Source of the DNA: Argentina anserina
Lineage: Eukaryota > Streptophyta > Magnoliopsida > Rosales > Rosaceae
Assembly: GCF_933775445.1 (NCBI RefSeq)
Contig: NW_026089508.1
Location: 117,300 to 181,299, forward strand
Reading direction: 5' to 3'
Length of the DNA: 64,000 nt
In this document: in pieces, positions 11,316 through 24,400 of the stretch
Position numbering within the stretch: position 1 is the stretch's first letter
Layout: each line of letters begins with the position of its first letter
Position numbers and translations under genes: made by a program
Notes under the pieces: model-generated
Seen by the model: the letters and a program-made list of their open reading frames with translations, nothing else
The model's database searches: none
Told to the model about the DNA's origin: nothing

Positions 11316-14300
11316 GATTCCAATTGTGTATCTTTTCATTTCTCGTTTGAGTATCTTTCTGTAAGGCTTCTGATGCGAGTTTCTATTGTATTTGAGAGTT
11401 TTGCAAGTGTGGGAGTGTGTTTCTTTCAAACTGAGTATCTTTACATCGTTTGCGTATCTTTACTATTCCAATTGTGTATCTTTACATCGTTTGCGTATCT
11501 TTACTATTCCAATTGTGTATGTTTTCATTTCTCGTTTGAGTATCTTTCTGTAAGGCTTTCTGATGCGAGTTTCTATTGAATTTGAGAGTTTTGCAAGTGT
11601 GGGAGTGTGTTTCTTTCAAACTGAGTATCTTTACATCGTTTCCGTATCTTTACTATTCCAATTGTGTATCTTTACATCGTTTGCGTATCTTTACTATTCC
11701 AATTGTGTATCTTTTCATTTCTCGTTTGAGTATCTTTCTGTAAGGCTTTCTGATGCGAGTTTCTATTGAATTTGAGAGTTTTGCAAGTGTGGGAGTGTGT
11801 TTCTTTCAAACTGAGTATCTTTACATCGTTTCCGTATCTTTACTATTCCAATTGTGTATCTTTACATCGTTTGCGTATCTTTACTATTCCAATTGTGTAT
11901 CTTTTCATTTCTCGTTTGAGTATCTTTCTGTAAGGCTTTTGATGCGAGTTTCTATTGTATTTGAGAGTTTGCAAGTGTGGGAGTGTGTTTCTTTCAAACT
12001 GAGTATCTTTACATCGTTTGCGTATCTTTACGATTCCAATTGTGTATCTTTTCATTTCTCGTTTGAGTATCTTTCTGTAAGGCTTTCTGATGCGAGTTTC
12101 TATTGAATTTGAGAGTTTTGCAAGTGTGGGAGTGTGTTTCTTTCAAACTGAGTATCTTTACATCGTTTGCGTAACTTTACTATTCTAATTATGTATCTTT
12201 ACATCGTTTGCGTATCTTTACTATTCCAATTGTGTATCTTTTCATTTCTCGTTTGAGTATCTTTCTGTAAGGCTTCTGATGCGAGTTTCTATTGTATTTG
12301 AGAGTTTGCAAGTGTGGGAGTGTGTTTCTTTCAAACTAAGTATCTTTACATCGTTTGCGTATCTTTACTATTCAAACTGAGTATCTTTACATCGTTTGCG
12401 TATCTTTACTATTGCAATTGTGTATCTTTTCATTTCTCGTTTGAGTATCTTTCTGTAAGGCTTTCTGATGCGAGTTTCTATTGAATTTGAGAGTTTTGCA
12501 AGTGTGGGAGTGTGTTTCTTTCAAACTGAGTATCTTTACATCGTTTGCGTATCTTTACGATTCCAATTGTGTATCTTTTCATTTCTCGTTTGAGTATCTT
12601 TCTGTAAGGCTTTCTGATGCGAGTTTCTATTGAATTTGAGAGTTTTGCAAGTGTGGGAGTGTGTTTCTTTCAAACTGAGTATCTTTACATCGTTTGCGTA
12701 TCTTTACGATTCCAATTGTGTATCTTTTCATTTCTCGTTTGAGTATCTTTCTGTAAGGCTTCTGATGCGAGTTTCTATTGTATTTGAGAGTTTTGCAAGT
12801 GTGGGAGTGTGTTTCTTTCAAACTGAGTATCTTTACATCGTTTGCGTATCTTTACTATTCCAATTGTGTATCTTTACATCGTTTGCGTATCTTTACTATT
12901 CCAATTGTGTATCTTTTCATTTCTCGTTTGAGTATCTTTCTGTAAGGCTTCTGATGCGAGTTTCTATTGTATTTGAGAGTTTGAAAGTGTGGGAGTGTGT
13001 TTCTTTCAAACTGAGTATCTTTACATCGTTTGCTATCTTTACGATTCCAATTGTGTATGTTTTCATTTCTCGTTTGAGTATCTTTCTGTAAGGCTTCTGA
13101 TGCGAGTTTCTATTGTATTTGAGAGTTTTGCAAGTGTGGGAGTGTGTTTCTTTCAAACTGAGTATCTTTACATCGTTTGCGTATCTTTACTATTCCAATT
13201 GTGTATCTTTACATCGTTTGCGTATCTTTACTATTCCAATTGTGTATCTTTTCATTTCTCGTTTGAGTATCTTTCTGTAAGGCTTCTGATGCGAGTTTCT
13301 ATTGTATTTGAGAGTTTTGCAAGTGTGGGAGTGTGTTTCTTTCAAACTGAGTATCTTTACATCGTTTGCGTATCTTTACGATTCCAATTGTGTATCTTTC
13401 ATTTCTCGTTTGAGTATCTTTCTGTAAGGCTTTCTGATGCGAGTTTCTATTGAATTTGAGAGTTTTGCAAGTGTGGGAGTGTGTTTCTTTCAAACTGAGT
13501 ATCTTTACATCGTTTGCGTATCTTTACTATTCAAACTGAGTATCTTTACATCGTTTGCGTATCTTTACTATTGCAATTGTGTATCTTTTCATTTCTCGTT
13601 TGAGTATCTTTCTGTAAGGCTTCTGATGCGAGTTTCTATTGTATTTGAGAGTTTTGCAAGTGTGGGAGTGTGTTTCTTTCAAACTGAGTATCTTTACATC
13701 GTTTGCGTATCTTTACGATTCCAATTGTGTATCTTTTCATTTCTCGTTTGAGTATCTTTCTGTAAGGCTTTCTGATGCGAGTTTCTATTGAATTTGAGAG
13801 TTTTGCAAGTGTGGGAGTGTGTTTCTTTCAAACTGAGTATCTTTACATCGTTTGCGTATCTTTACGATTCCAATTGTGTATCTTTTCATTTCTCGTTTGA
13901 GTATCTTTCTGTAAGGCTTCTGATGCGAGTTTCTATTGTATTTGAGAGTTTTGCAAGTGTGGGAGTGTGTTTCTTTCAAACTGAGTATCTTTACATCGTT
14001 TGCGTATCTTTACTATTCCAATTGTGTATCTTTACATCGTTTGCGTATCTTTACTATTCCAATTGTGTATGTTTTCATTTCTCGTTTCAGTATCTTTCTG
14101 TAAGGCTTTCTGATGCGAGTTTCTATTGAATTTGAGAGTTTTGCAAGTGTGGGAGTGTGTTTCTTTCAAACTGAGTATCTTTACATCGTTTGCGTATCTT
14201 TACTATTCAAACTGAGTATCTTTACATCGTTTGCGTATCTTTACTATTCCAATTGTGTATCTTTTCATTTCTCGTTTGAGTATCTTTCTGTAAGGCTTCT

Positions 14301-15123
14301 GATGCGAGTTTCTATTGTATTTGAGAGTTTGCAAGTGTGGGAGTGTGTTTCTTTCAAACTGAGTATCTTTACATCGTTTGCGTATCTTTACTATTCCAAT
14401 TGTGTATGTTTTCATTTCTCGTTTGAGTATCTTTCTGTAAGGCTTTCTGATGCGAGTTTCTATTGAATTTGAGAGTTTTGCAAGTGTGGTAGTGTGTTTC
14501 TTTCAAACTGAGTATCTTTACATGGTTTGCGTATCTTTACTATTCCAATTGTGTATCTTTACATCGTTTGCGTATCTTTACTATTCCAATTGTGTATCTT
14601 TTCATTTCTCGTTTGAGTATCTTTCTGTAAGGCTTCTGATGCGAGTTTCTATAGTATTTGAGAGTTTTGCAAGTGTGGGAATGTGTTTCTTTCAAACTGA
14701 GTATCTTTACATCGTTTGCGTATCTTTACTATTCAAACTGAGTATCTTTACATCGTTTGCGTATCTTTACTATTGCAATTGTGTATCTTTTCATTTCTCG
14801 TTTGAGTATCTTTCTGTAAGGCTTCTGATGCGAGTTTCTATTGTATTTGAGAGTTTTGCAAGTGTGGGAGTGTGTTTCTTTCAAACTGAGTATCTTTACA
14901 TCGTTTGCGTATCTTTACGATTCCAATTGTGTATCTTTTCATTTCTCGTTTGAGTATCTTTCTGTAAGGCTTTCTGATGCGAGTTTCTATTGAATTTGAG
15001 AGTTTTGCAAGTGTGGGAGTGTGTTTCTTTCAAACTGAGTATCTTTACATCGTTTGCGTATCTTTACGATTCCAATTGTGTATCTTTTCATTTCTCGTTT
15101 GAGTATCTTTCTGTAAGGCTTCT

Positions 15124-15272
15124 GATGCGAGTTTCTATTGTATTTGAGAGTTTTGCAAGTGTGGGAGTGTGTTTCTTTCAAACTGAGTATCTTTACATCG
15201 TTTGCGTATCTTTACTATTCCAATTGTGTATCTTTTCATTTCTCGTTTGAGTATCTTTCTGTAAGGCTTTCT
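15124..15272. repeat. Representative 149-bp unit (extra T before next unit)
   Basis: Same monomer with GGCTTTCTGATG instead of GGCTTCTGATG at its end, which adds one base. The extra T is almost always followed by ATTGAATTTGAG in the next unit, whereas the short form is followed by ATTGTATTTGAG. The two sites therefore mark two co-segregating subtypes. Confidence 0.9.
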
Positions 15273-15420
15273 GATGCGAGTTTCTATTGAATTTGAGAGT
15301 TTTGCAAGTGTGGGAGTGTGTTTCTTTCAAACTGAGTATCTTTACATCGTTTGCGTATCTTTACGATTCCAATTGTGTATCTTTTCATTTCTCGTTTGAG
15401 TATCTTTCTGTAAGGCTTCT

Positions 15421-15568
15421 GATGCGAGTTTCTATTGTATTTGAGAGTTTTGCAAGTGTGGGAGTGTGTTTCTTTCAAACTGAGTATCTTTACATCGTTT
15501 GCGTATCTTTACGATTCCAATTGTGTATCTTTTCATTTCTCGTTTGAGTATCTTTCTGTAAGGCTTCT
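15421..15568. repeat. Representative 148-bp monomer (TATTTG type)
   Basis: One complete basic unit, measured from GATGCGAG to the next GATGCGAG. Base counts read directly are T 68, A 27, G 31 and C 22. It has ATTGTATTTGAG after the start and TTACGATTCC in the middle. It contains GTATCTTT four times with starts 19, 22 and 23 bp apart, and five CpG sites (GCGAG, ATCGT, GCGTA, ACGAT, CTCGT). It is offered as the reference form; other length classes are described relative to it. Confidence 0.95.
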
Positions 15569-16111
15569 GATGCGAGTTTCTATTGTATTTGAGAGTTTTG
15601 CAAGTGTGGGAGTGTGTTTCTTTCAAACTGAGTATCTTTACATCGTTTGCGTATCTTTACTATTCCAATTGTGTATCTTTACATCGTTTGCGTATCTTTA
15701 CTATTCCAATTGTGTATGTTTTCATTTCTCGTTTCAGTATCTTTCTGTAAGGCTTTCTGATGCGAGTTTCTATTGAATTTGAGAGTTTTGCAAGTGTGGG
15801 AGTGTGTTTCTTTCAAACTGAGTATCTTTACATCGTTTGCGTATCTTTACTATTCAAACTGAGTATCTTTACATCGTTTGCGTATCTTTACTATTGCAAT
15901 TGTGTATCTTTTCATTTCTCGTTTGAGTATCTTTCTGTAAGGCTTTCTGATGCGAGTTTCTATTGAATTTGAGAGTTTTGCAAGTGTGGGAGTGTGTTTC
16001 TTTCAAACTGAGTATCTTTACATCGTTTGCGTATCTTTACGATTCCAATTGTGTATCTTTTCATTTCTCGTTTGAGTATCTTTCTGTAAGGCTTTCTGAT
16101 GCGAGTTTCTA

Positions 16112-18768
16112 TTGAATTTGAGAGTTTTGCAAGTGTGGGAGTGTGTTTCTTTCAAACTGAGTATCTTTACATCGTTTGCGTATCTTTACGATTCCAATTG
16201 TGTATCTTTTCATTTCTCGTTTGAGTATCTTTCTGTAAGGCTTCTGATGCGAGTTTCTATTGTATTTGAGAGTTTTGCAAGTGTGGGAGTGTGTTTCTTT
16301 CAAACTGAGTATCTTTACATCGTTTGCGTATCTTTACTATTCCAATTGTGTATCTTTACATCGTTTGCGTATCTTTACTATTCCAATTGTGTATCTTTTC
16401 ATTTCTCGTTTGAGTATCTTTCTGTAAGGCTTCTGATGCGAGTTTCTATTGTATTTGAGAGTTTGAAAGTGTGGGAGTGTGTTTCTTTCAAACTGAGTAT
16501 CTTTACATCGTTTGCTATCTTTACGATTCCAATTGTGTATGTTTTCATTTCTCGTTTGAGTATCTTTCTGTAAGGCTTCTGATGCGAGTTTCTATTGTAT
16601 TTGAGAGTTTTGCAAGTGTGGGAGTGTGTTTCTTTCAAACTGAGTATCTTTACATCGTTTGCGTATCTTTACTATTCCAATTGTGTATCTTTACATCGTT
16701 TGCGTATCTTTACTATTCCAATTGTGTATCTTTTCATTTCTCGTTTGAGTATCTTTCTGTAAGGCTTCTGATGCGAGTTTCTATTGTATTTGAGAGTTTT
16801 GCAAGTGTGGGAGTGTGTTTCTTTCAAACTGAGTATCTTTACATCGTTTGCGTATCTTTACGATTCCAATTGTGTATCTTTCATTTCTCGTTTGAGTATC
16901 TTTCTGTAAGGCTTTCTGATGCGAGTTTCTATTGAATTTGAGAGTTTTGCAAGTGTGGGAGTGTGTTTCTTTCAAACTGAGTATCTTTACATCGTTTGCG
17001 TATCTTTACTATTCAAACTGAGTATCTTTACATCGTTTGCGTATCTTTACTATTGCAATTGTGTATCTTTTCATTTCTCGTTTGAGTATCTTTCTGTAAG
17101 GCTTCTGATGCGAGTTTCTATTGTATTTGAGAGTTTTGCAAGTGTGGGAGTGTGTTTCTTTCAAACTGAGTATCTTTACATCGTTTGCGTATCTTTACGA
17201 TTCCAATTGTGTATCTTTTCATTTCTCGTTTGAGTATCTTTCTGTAAGGCTTTCTGATGCGAGTTTCTATTGAATTTGAGAGTTTTGCAAGTGTGGGAGT
17301 GTGTTTCTTTCAAACTGAGTATCTTTACATCGTTTGCGTATCTTTACGATTCCAATTGTGTATCTTTTCATTTCTCGTTTGAGTATCTTTCTGTAAGGCT
17401 TCTGATGCGAGTTTCTATTGTATTTGAGAGTTTTGCAAGTGTGGGAGTGTGTTTCTTTCAAACTGAGTATCTTTACATCGTTTGCGTATCTTTACTATTC
17501 CAATTGTGTATCTTTACATCGTTTGCGTATCTTTACTATTCCAATTGTGTATGTTTTCATTTCTCGTTTCAGTATCTTTCTGTAAGGCTTTCTGATGCGA
17601 GTTTCTATTGAATTTGAGAGTTTTGCAAGTGTGGGAGTGTGTTTCTTTCAAACTGAGTATCTTTACATCGTTTGCGTATCTTTACTATTCAAACTGAGTA
17701 TCTTTACATCGTTTGCGTATCTTTACTATTCCAATTGTGTATCTTTTCATTTCTCGTTTGAGTATCTTTCTGTAAGGCTTCTGATGCGAGTTTCTATTGT
17801 ATTTGAGAGTTTGCAAGTGTGGGAGTGTGTTTCTTTCAAACTGAGTATCTTTACATCGTTTGCGTATCTTTACTATTCCAATTGTGTATGTTTTCATTTC
17901 TCGTTTGAGTATCTTTCTGTAAGGCTTTCTGATGCGAGTTTCTATTGAATTTGAGAGTTTTGCAAGTGTGGTAGTGTGTTTCTTTCAAACTGAGTATCTT
18001 TACATGGTTTGCGTATCTTTACTATTCCAATTGTGTATCTTTACATCGTTTGCGTATCTTTACTATTCCAATTGTGTATCTTTTCATTTCTCGTTTGAGT
18101 ATCTTTCTGTAAGGCTTCTGATGCGAGTTTCTATAGTATTTGAGAGTTTTGCAAGTGTGGGAATGTGTTTCTTTCAAACTGAGTATCTTTACATCGTTTG
18201 CGTATCTTTACTATTCAAACTGAGTATCTTTACATCGTTTGCGTATCTTTACTATTGCAATTGTGTATCTTTTCATTTCTCGTTTGAGTATCTTTCTGTA
18301 AGGCTTCTGATGCGAGTTTCTATTGTATTTGAGAGTTTTGCAAGTGTGGGAGTGTGTTTCTTTCAAACTGAGTATCTTTACATCGTTTGCGTATCTTTAC
18401 TATTCCAATTGTGTATCTTTTCATTTCTCGTTTGAGTATCTTTCTGTAAGGCTTTCTGATGCGTGTTTCTATTGAATTTGAGAGTTTTGCAAGTGTGGGA
18501 GTGTGTTTCTTTCAAACTGAGTATCTTTACATCGTTTGCGTATCTTTACGATTCCAATTGTGTATCTTTTCATTTCTCGTTTGAGTATCTTTCTGTAAGG
18601 CTTCTGATGCGAGTTTCTATTGTATTTGAGAGTTTTGCAAGTGTGGGAGTGTGTTTCTTTCAAACTGAGTATCTTTACATCGTTTGCGTATCTTTACTAT
18701 TCCAATTGTGTATCTTTTCATTTCTCGTTTGAGTATCTTTCTGTAAGGCTTTCTGATGCGAGTTTCTA
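16112..18768. repeat. Higher-order repeat copy 2 (2,657 bp)
   Basis: Complete 2,657-bp copy. Diagnostic features in order are GAGTTTGAAAGTG, GTTTGCTATC, ATCTTTCATTTC (one T short), TCTCGTTTCAG, the paired variants GTGGTAGTG and ACATGGTTTG, then CTATAGTATTTG and GGGAATGTG. A private change is GATGCGTGTT near 18462. Confidence 0.93.
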
Positions 18769-21425
18769 TTGAATTTGAGAGTTTTGCAAGTGTGGGAGTG
18801 TGTTTCTTTCAAACTGAGTATCTTTACATCGTTTGCGTATCGTTACGATTCCAATTGTGTATCTTTTCATTTCTCGTTTGAGTATCTTTCTGTAAGGCTT
18901 CTGATGCGAGTTTCTATTGTATTTGAGAGTTTTGCAAGTGTGGGAGTGTGTTTCTTTCAAACTGAGTATCTTTACATCGTTTGCGTATCTTTACTATTCC
19001 AATTGTGTATCTTTACATCGTTTGCGTATCTTTACTATTCCAATTGTGTATCTTTTCATTTCTCGTTTGAGTATCTTTCTGTAAGGCTTCTGATGCGAGT
19101 TTCTATTGTATTTGAGAGTTTGAAAGTGTGGGAGTGTGTTTCTTTCAAACTGAGTATCTTTACATCGTTTGCTATCTTTACGATTCCAATTGTGTATGTT
19201 TTCATTTCTCGTTTGAGTATCTTTCTGTAAGGCTTCTGATGCGAGTTTCTATTGTATTTGAGAGTTTTGCAAGTGTGGGAGTGTGTTTCTTTCAAACTGA
19301 GTATCTTTACATCGTTTGCGTATCTTTACTATTCCAATTGTGTATCTTTACATCGTTTGCGTATCTTTACTATTCCAATTGTGTATCTTTTCATTTCTCG
19401 TTTGAGTATCTTTCTGTAAGGCTTCTGATGCGAGTTTCTATTGTATTTGAGAGTTTTGCAAGTGTGGGAGTGTGTTTCTTTCAAACTGAGTATCTTTACA
19501 TCGTTTGCGTATCTTTACGATTCCAATTGTGTATCTTTCATTTCTCGTTTGAGTATCTTTCTGTAAGGCTTTCTGATGCGAGTTTCTATTGAATTTGAGA
19601 GTTTTGCAAGTGTGGGAGTGTGTTTCTTTCAAACTGAGTATCTTTACATCGTTTGCGTATCTTTACTATTCAAACTGAGTATCTTTACATCGTTTGCGTA
19701 TCTTTACTATTGCAATTGTGTATCTTTTCATTTCTCGTTTGAGTATCTTTCTGTAAGGCTTCTGATGCGAGTTTCTATTGTATTTGAGAGTTTTGCAAGT
19801 GTGGGAGTGTGTTTCTTTCAAACTGAGTATCTTTACATCGTTTGCGTATCTTTACGATTCCAATTGTGTATCTTTTCATTTCTCGTTTGAGTATCTTTCT
19901 GTAAGGCTTTCTGATGCGAGTTTCTATTGAATTTGAGAGTTTTGCAAGTGTGGGAGTGTGTTTCTTTCAAACTGAGTATCTTTACATCGTTTGCGTATCT
20001 TTACGATTCCAATTGTGTATCTTTTCATTTCTCGTTTGAGTATCTTTCTGTAAGGCTTCTGATGCGAGTTTCTATTGTATTTGAGAGTTTTGCAAGTGTG
20101 GGAGTGTGTTTCTTTCAAACTGAGTATCTTTACATCGTTTGCGTATCTTTACTATTCCAATTGTGTATCTTTACATCGTTTGCGTATCTTTACTATTCCA
20201 ATTGTGTATGTTTTCATTTCTCGTTTCAGTATCTTTCTGTAAGGCTTTCTGATGCGAGTTTCTATTGAATTTGAGAGTTTTGCAAGTGTGGGAGTGTGTT
20301 TCTTTCAAACTGAGTATCTTTACATCGTTTGCGTATCTTTACTATTCAAACTGAGTATCTTTACATCGTTTGCGTATCTTTACTATTCCAATTGTGTATC
20401 TTTTCATTTCTCGTTTGAGTATCTTTCTGTAAGGCTTCTGATGCGAGTTTCTATTGTATTTGAGAGTTTGCAAGTGTGGGAGTGTGTTTCTTTCAAACTG
20501 AGTATCTTTACATCGTTTGCGTATCTTTACTATTCCAATTGTGTATGTTTTCATTTCTCGTTTGAGTATCTTTCTGTAAGGCTTTCTGATGCGAGTTTCT
20601 ATTGAATTTGAGAGTTTTGCAAGTGTGGTAGTGTGTTTCTTTCAAACTGAGTATCTTTACATGGTTTGCGTATCTTTACTATTCCAATTGTGTATCTTTA
20701 CATCGTTTGCGTATCTTTACTATTCCAATTGTGTATCTTTTCATTTCTCGTTTGAGTATCTTTCTGTAAGGCTTCTGATGCGAGTTTCTATAGTATTTGA
20801 GAGTTTTGCAAGTGTGGGAATGTGTTTCTTTCAAACTGAGTATCTTTACATCGTTTGCGTATCTTTACTATTCAAACTGAGTATCTTTACATCGTTTGCG
20901 TATCTTTACTATTGCAATTGTGTATCTTTTCATTTCTCGTTTGAGTATCTTTCTGTAAGGCTTCTGATGCGAGTTTCTATTGTATTTGAGAGTTTTGCAA
21001 GTGTGGGAGTGTGTTTCTTTCAAACTGAGTATCTTTACATCGTTTGCGTATCTTTACTATTCCAATTGTGTATCTTTTCATTTCTCGTTTGAGTATCTTT
21101 CTGTAAGGCTTTCTGATGCGAGTTTCTATTGAATTTGAGAGTTTTGCAAGTGTGGGAGTGTGTTTCTTTCAAACTGAGTATCTTTACATCGTTTGCGTAT
21201 CTTTACGATTCCAATTGTGTATCTTTTCATTTCTCGTTTGAGTATCTTTCTGTAAGGCTTCTGATGCGAGTTTCTATTGTATTTGAGAGTTTTGCAAGTG
21301 TGGGAGTGTGTTTCTTTCAAACTGAGTATCTTTACATCGTTTGCGTATCTTTACTATTCCAATTGTGTATCTTTTCATTTCTCGTTTGAGTATCTTTCTG
21401 TAAGGCTTTCTGATGCGAGTTTCTA
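18769..21425. repeat. Higher-order repeat copy 3 (2,657 bp)
   Basis: The same pattern at exactly 2,657 bp from copy 2. GATGCGAG starts fall near 18753, 18901, 19091, 19238, 19427, 19573, 19762, 19911, 20060, 20250, 20439, 20587, 20776, 20965, 21113 and 21259, giving 16 monomers. A private change is GTATCGTTACG near 18838. Confidence 0.93.
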
Positions 21426-24400
21426 TTGAATTTGAGAGTTTTGCAAGTGTGGGAGTGTGTTTCTTTCAAACTGAGTATCTTTACATCGTTTGCGTATCTT
21501 TACGATTCCAATTGTGTATCTTTTCATTTCTCGTTTGAGTATCTTTCTGTAAGGCTTCTGATGCGAGTTTCTATTGTATTTGAGAGTTTTGCAAGTGTGG
21601 GAGTGTGTTTCTTTCAAACTGAGTATCTTTACATCGTTTGCGTATCTTTACTATTCCAATTGTGTATCTTTACATCGTTTGCGTATCTTTACTATTCCAA
21701 TTGTGTATCTTTTCATTTCTCGTTTGAGTATCTTTCTGTAAGGCTTCTGATGCGAGTTTCTATTGTATTTGAGAGTTTGAAAGTGTGGGAGTGTGTTTCT
21801 TTCAAACTGAGTATCTTTACATCGTTTGCTATCTTTACGATTCCAATTGTGTATGTTTTCATTTCTCGTTTGAGTATCTTTCTGTAAGGCTTCTGATGCG
21901 AGTTTCTATTGTATTTGAGAGTTTTGCAAGTGTGGGAGTGTGTTTCTTTCAAACTGAGTATCTTTACATCGTTTGCGTATCTTTACTATTCCAATTGTGT
22001 ATCTTTACATCGTTTGCGTATCTTTACTATTCCAATTGTGTATCTTTTCATTTCTCGTTTGAGTATCTTTCTGTAAGGCTTCTGATGCGAGTTTCTATTG
22101 TATTTGAGAGTTTTGCAAGTGTGGGAGTGTGTTTCTTTCAAACTGAGTATCTTTACATCGTTTGCGTATCTTTACGATTCCAATTGTGTATCTTTCATTT
22201 CTCGTTTGAGTATCTTTCTGTAAGGCTTTCTGATGCGAGTTTCTATTGAATTTGAGAGTTTTGCAAGTGTGGGAGTGTGTTTCTTTCAAACTGAGTATCT
22301 TTACATCGTTTGCGTATCTTTACTATTCAAACTGAGTATCTTTACATCGTTTGCGTATCTTTACTATTGCAATTGTGTATCTTTTCATTTCTCGTTTGAG
22401 TATCTTTCTGTAAGGCTTCTGATGCGAGTTTCTATTGTATTTGAGAGTTTTGCAAGTGTGGGAGTGTGTTTCTTTCAAACTGAGTATCTTTACATCGTTT
22501 GCGTATCTTTACGATTCCAATTGTGTATCTTTTCATTTCTCGTTTGAGTATCTTTCTGTAAGGCTTTCTGATGCGAGTTTCTATTGAATTTGAGAGTTTT
22601 GCAAGTGTGGGAGTGTGTTTCTTTCAAACTGAGTATCTTTACATCGTTTGCGTATCTTTACGATTCCAATTGTGTATCTTTTCATTTCTCGTTTGAGTAT
22701 CTTTCTGTAAGGCTTCTGATGCGAGTTTCTATTGTATTTGAGAGTTTTGCAAGTGTGGGAGTGTGTTTCTTTCAAACTGAGTATCTTTACATCGTTTGCG
22801 TATCTTTACGATTCCAATTGTGTATCTTTCATTTCTCGTTTGAGTATCTTTCTGTAAGGCTTTCTGATGCGAGTTTCTATTGAATTTGAGAGTTTTGCAA
22901 GTGTGGGAGTGTGTTTCTTTCAAACTGAGTATCTTTACATCGTTTGCGTATCTTTACTATTCAAACTGAGTATCTTTACATCGTTTGCGTATCTTTACTA
23001 TTGCAATTGTGTATCTTTTCATTTCTCGTTTGAGTATCTTTCTGTAAGGCTTCTGATGCGAGTTTCTATTGTATTTGAGAGTTTTGCAAGTGTGGGAGTG
23101 TGTTTCTTTCAAACTGAGTATCTTTACATCGTTTGCGTATCTTTACGATTCCAATTGTGTATCTTTTCATTTCTCGTTTGAGTATCTTTCTGTAAGGCTT
23201 TCTGATGCGAGTTTCTATTGAATTTGAGAGTTTTGCAAGTGTGGCAGTGTGTTTCTTTCAAACTGAGTATCTTTACATCGTTTGCGTATCTTTACGATTC
23301 CAATTGTGTATCTTTTCATTTCTCGTTTGAGTATCTTTCTGTAAGGCTTCTGATGCGAGTTTCTATTGTATTTGAGAGTTTTGCAAGTGTGGGAGTGTGT
23401 TTCTTTCAAACTGAGTATCTTTACATCGTTTGCGTATCTTTACTATTCCAATTGTGTATCTTTACATCGTTTGCGTATCTTTACTATTCCAATTGTGTAT
23501 GTTTTCATTTCTCGTTTCAGTATCTTTCTGTAAGGCTTTCTGATGCGAGTTTCTATTGAATTTGAGAGTTTTGCAAGTGTGGGAGTGTGTTTCTTTCAAA
23601 CTGAGTATCTTTACATCGTTTGCGTATCTTTACTATTCAAACTGAGTATCTTTACATCGTTTGCGTATCTTTACTATTCCAATTGTGTATCTTTTCATTT
23701 CTCGTTTGAGTATCTTTCTGTAAGGCTTCTGATGCGAGTTTCTATTGTATTTGAGAGTTTGCAAGTGTGGGAGTGTGTTTCTTTCAAACTGAGTATCTTT
23801 ACATCGTTTGCGTATCTTTACTATTCCAATTGTGTATGTTTTCATTTCTCGTTTGAGTATCTTTCTGTAAGGCTTTCTGATGCGAGTTTCTATTGAATTT
23901 GAGAGTTTTGCAAGTGTGGTAGTGTGTTTCTTTCAAACTGAGTATCTTTACATGGTTTGCGTATCTTTACTATTCCAAGTGTGTATCTTTACATCGTTTG
24001 CGTATCTTTACTATTCCAATTGTGTATCTTTTCATTTCTCGTTTGAGTATCTTTCTGTAAGGCTTCTGATGCGAGTTTCTATAGTATTTGAGAGTTTTGC
24101 AAGTGTGGGAATGTGTTTCTTTCAAACTGAGTATCTTTACATCGTTTGCGTATCTTTACTATTCAAACTGAGTATCTTTACATCGTTTGCGTATCTTTAC
24201 TATTGCAATTGTGTATCTTTTCATTTCTCGTTTGAGTATCTTTCTGTAAGGCTTCTGATGCGAGTTTCTATTGTATTTGAGAGTTTTGCAAGTGTGGGAG
24301 TGTGTTTCTTTCAAACTGAGTATCTTTACATCGTTTGCGTATCTTTACGATTCCAATTGTGTATCTTTTCATTTCTCGTTTGAGTATCTTTCTGTAAGGC

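Larger units (their letters stand above)
12630..16111. repeat. Higher-order repeat copy 1, expanded (3,482 bp)
   Basis: First of four copies of a 16-monomer pattern. Registers at +359, +807, +1158, +1483, +1820 and +2360 match the later copies. At +2657 (15287) a new copy begins but is cut short: 825 bp at 15287-16111 resemble parts of the same pattern before the next full copy starts. Homology to the next copy can be followed left to about 12,306. Confidence 0.87.

Noticed and set aside
15421..15568. CENP-B box
   Set aside because: No match to the TTCG....A..CGGG pattern is visible in the monomer. TTCG and CGGG are absent from the reference unit.
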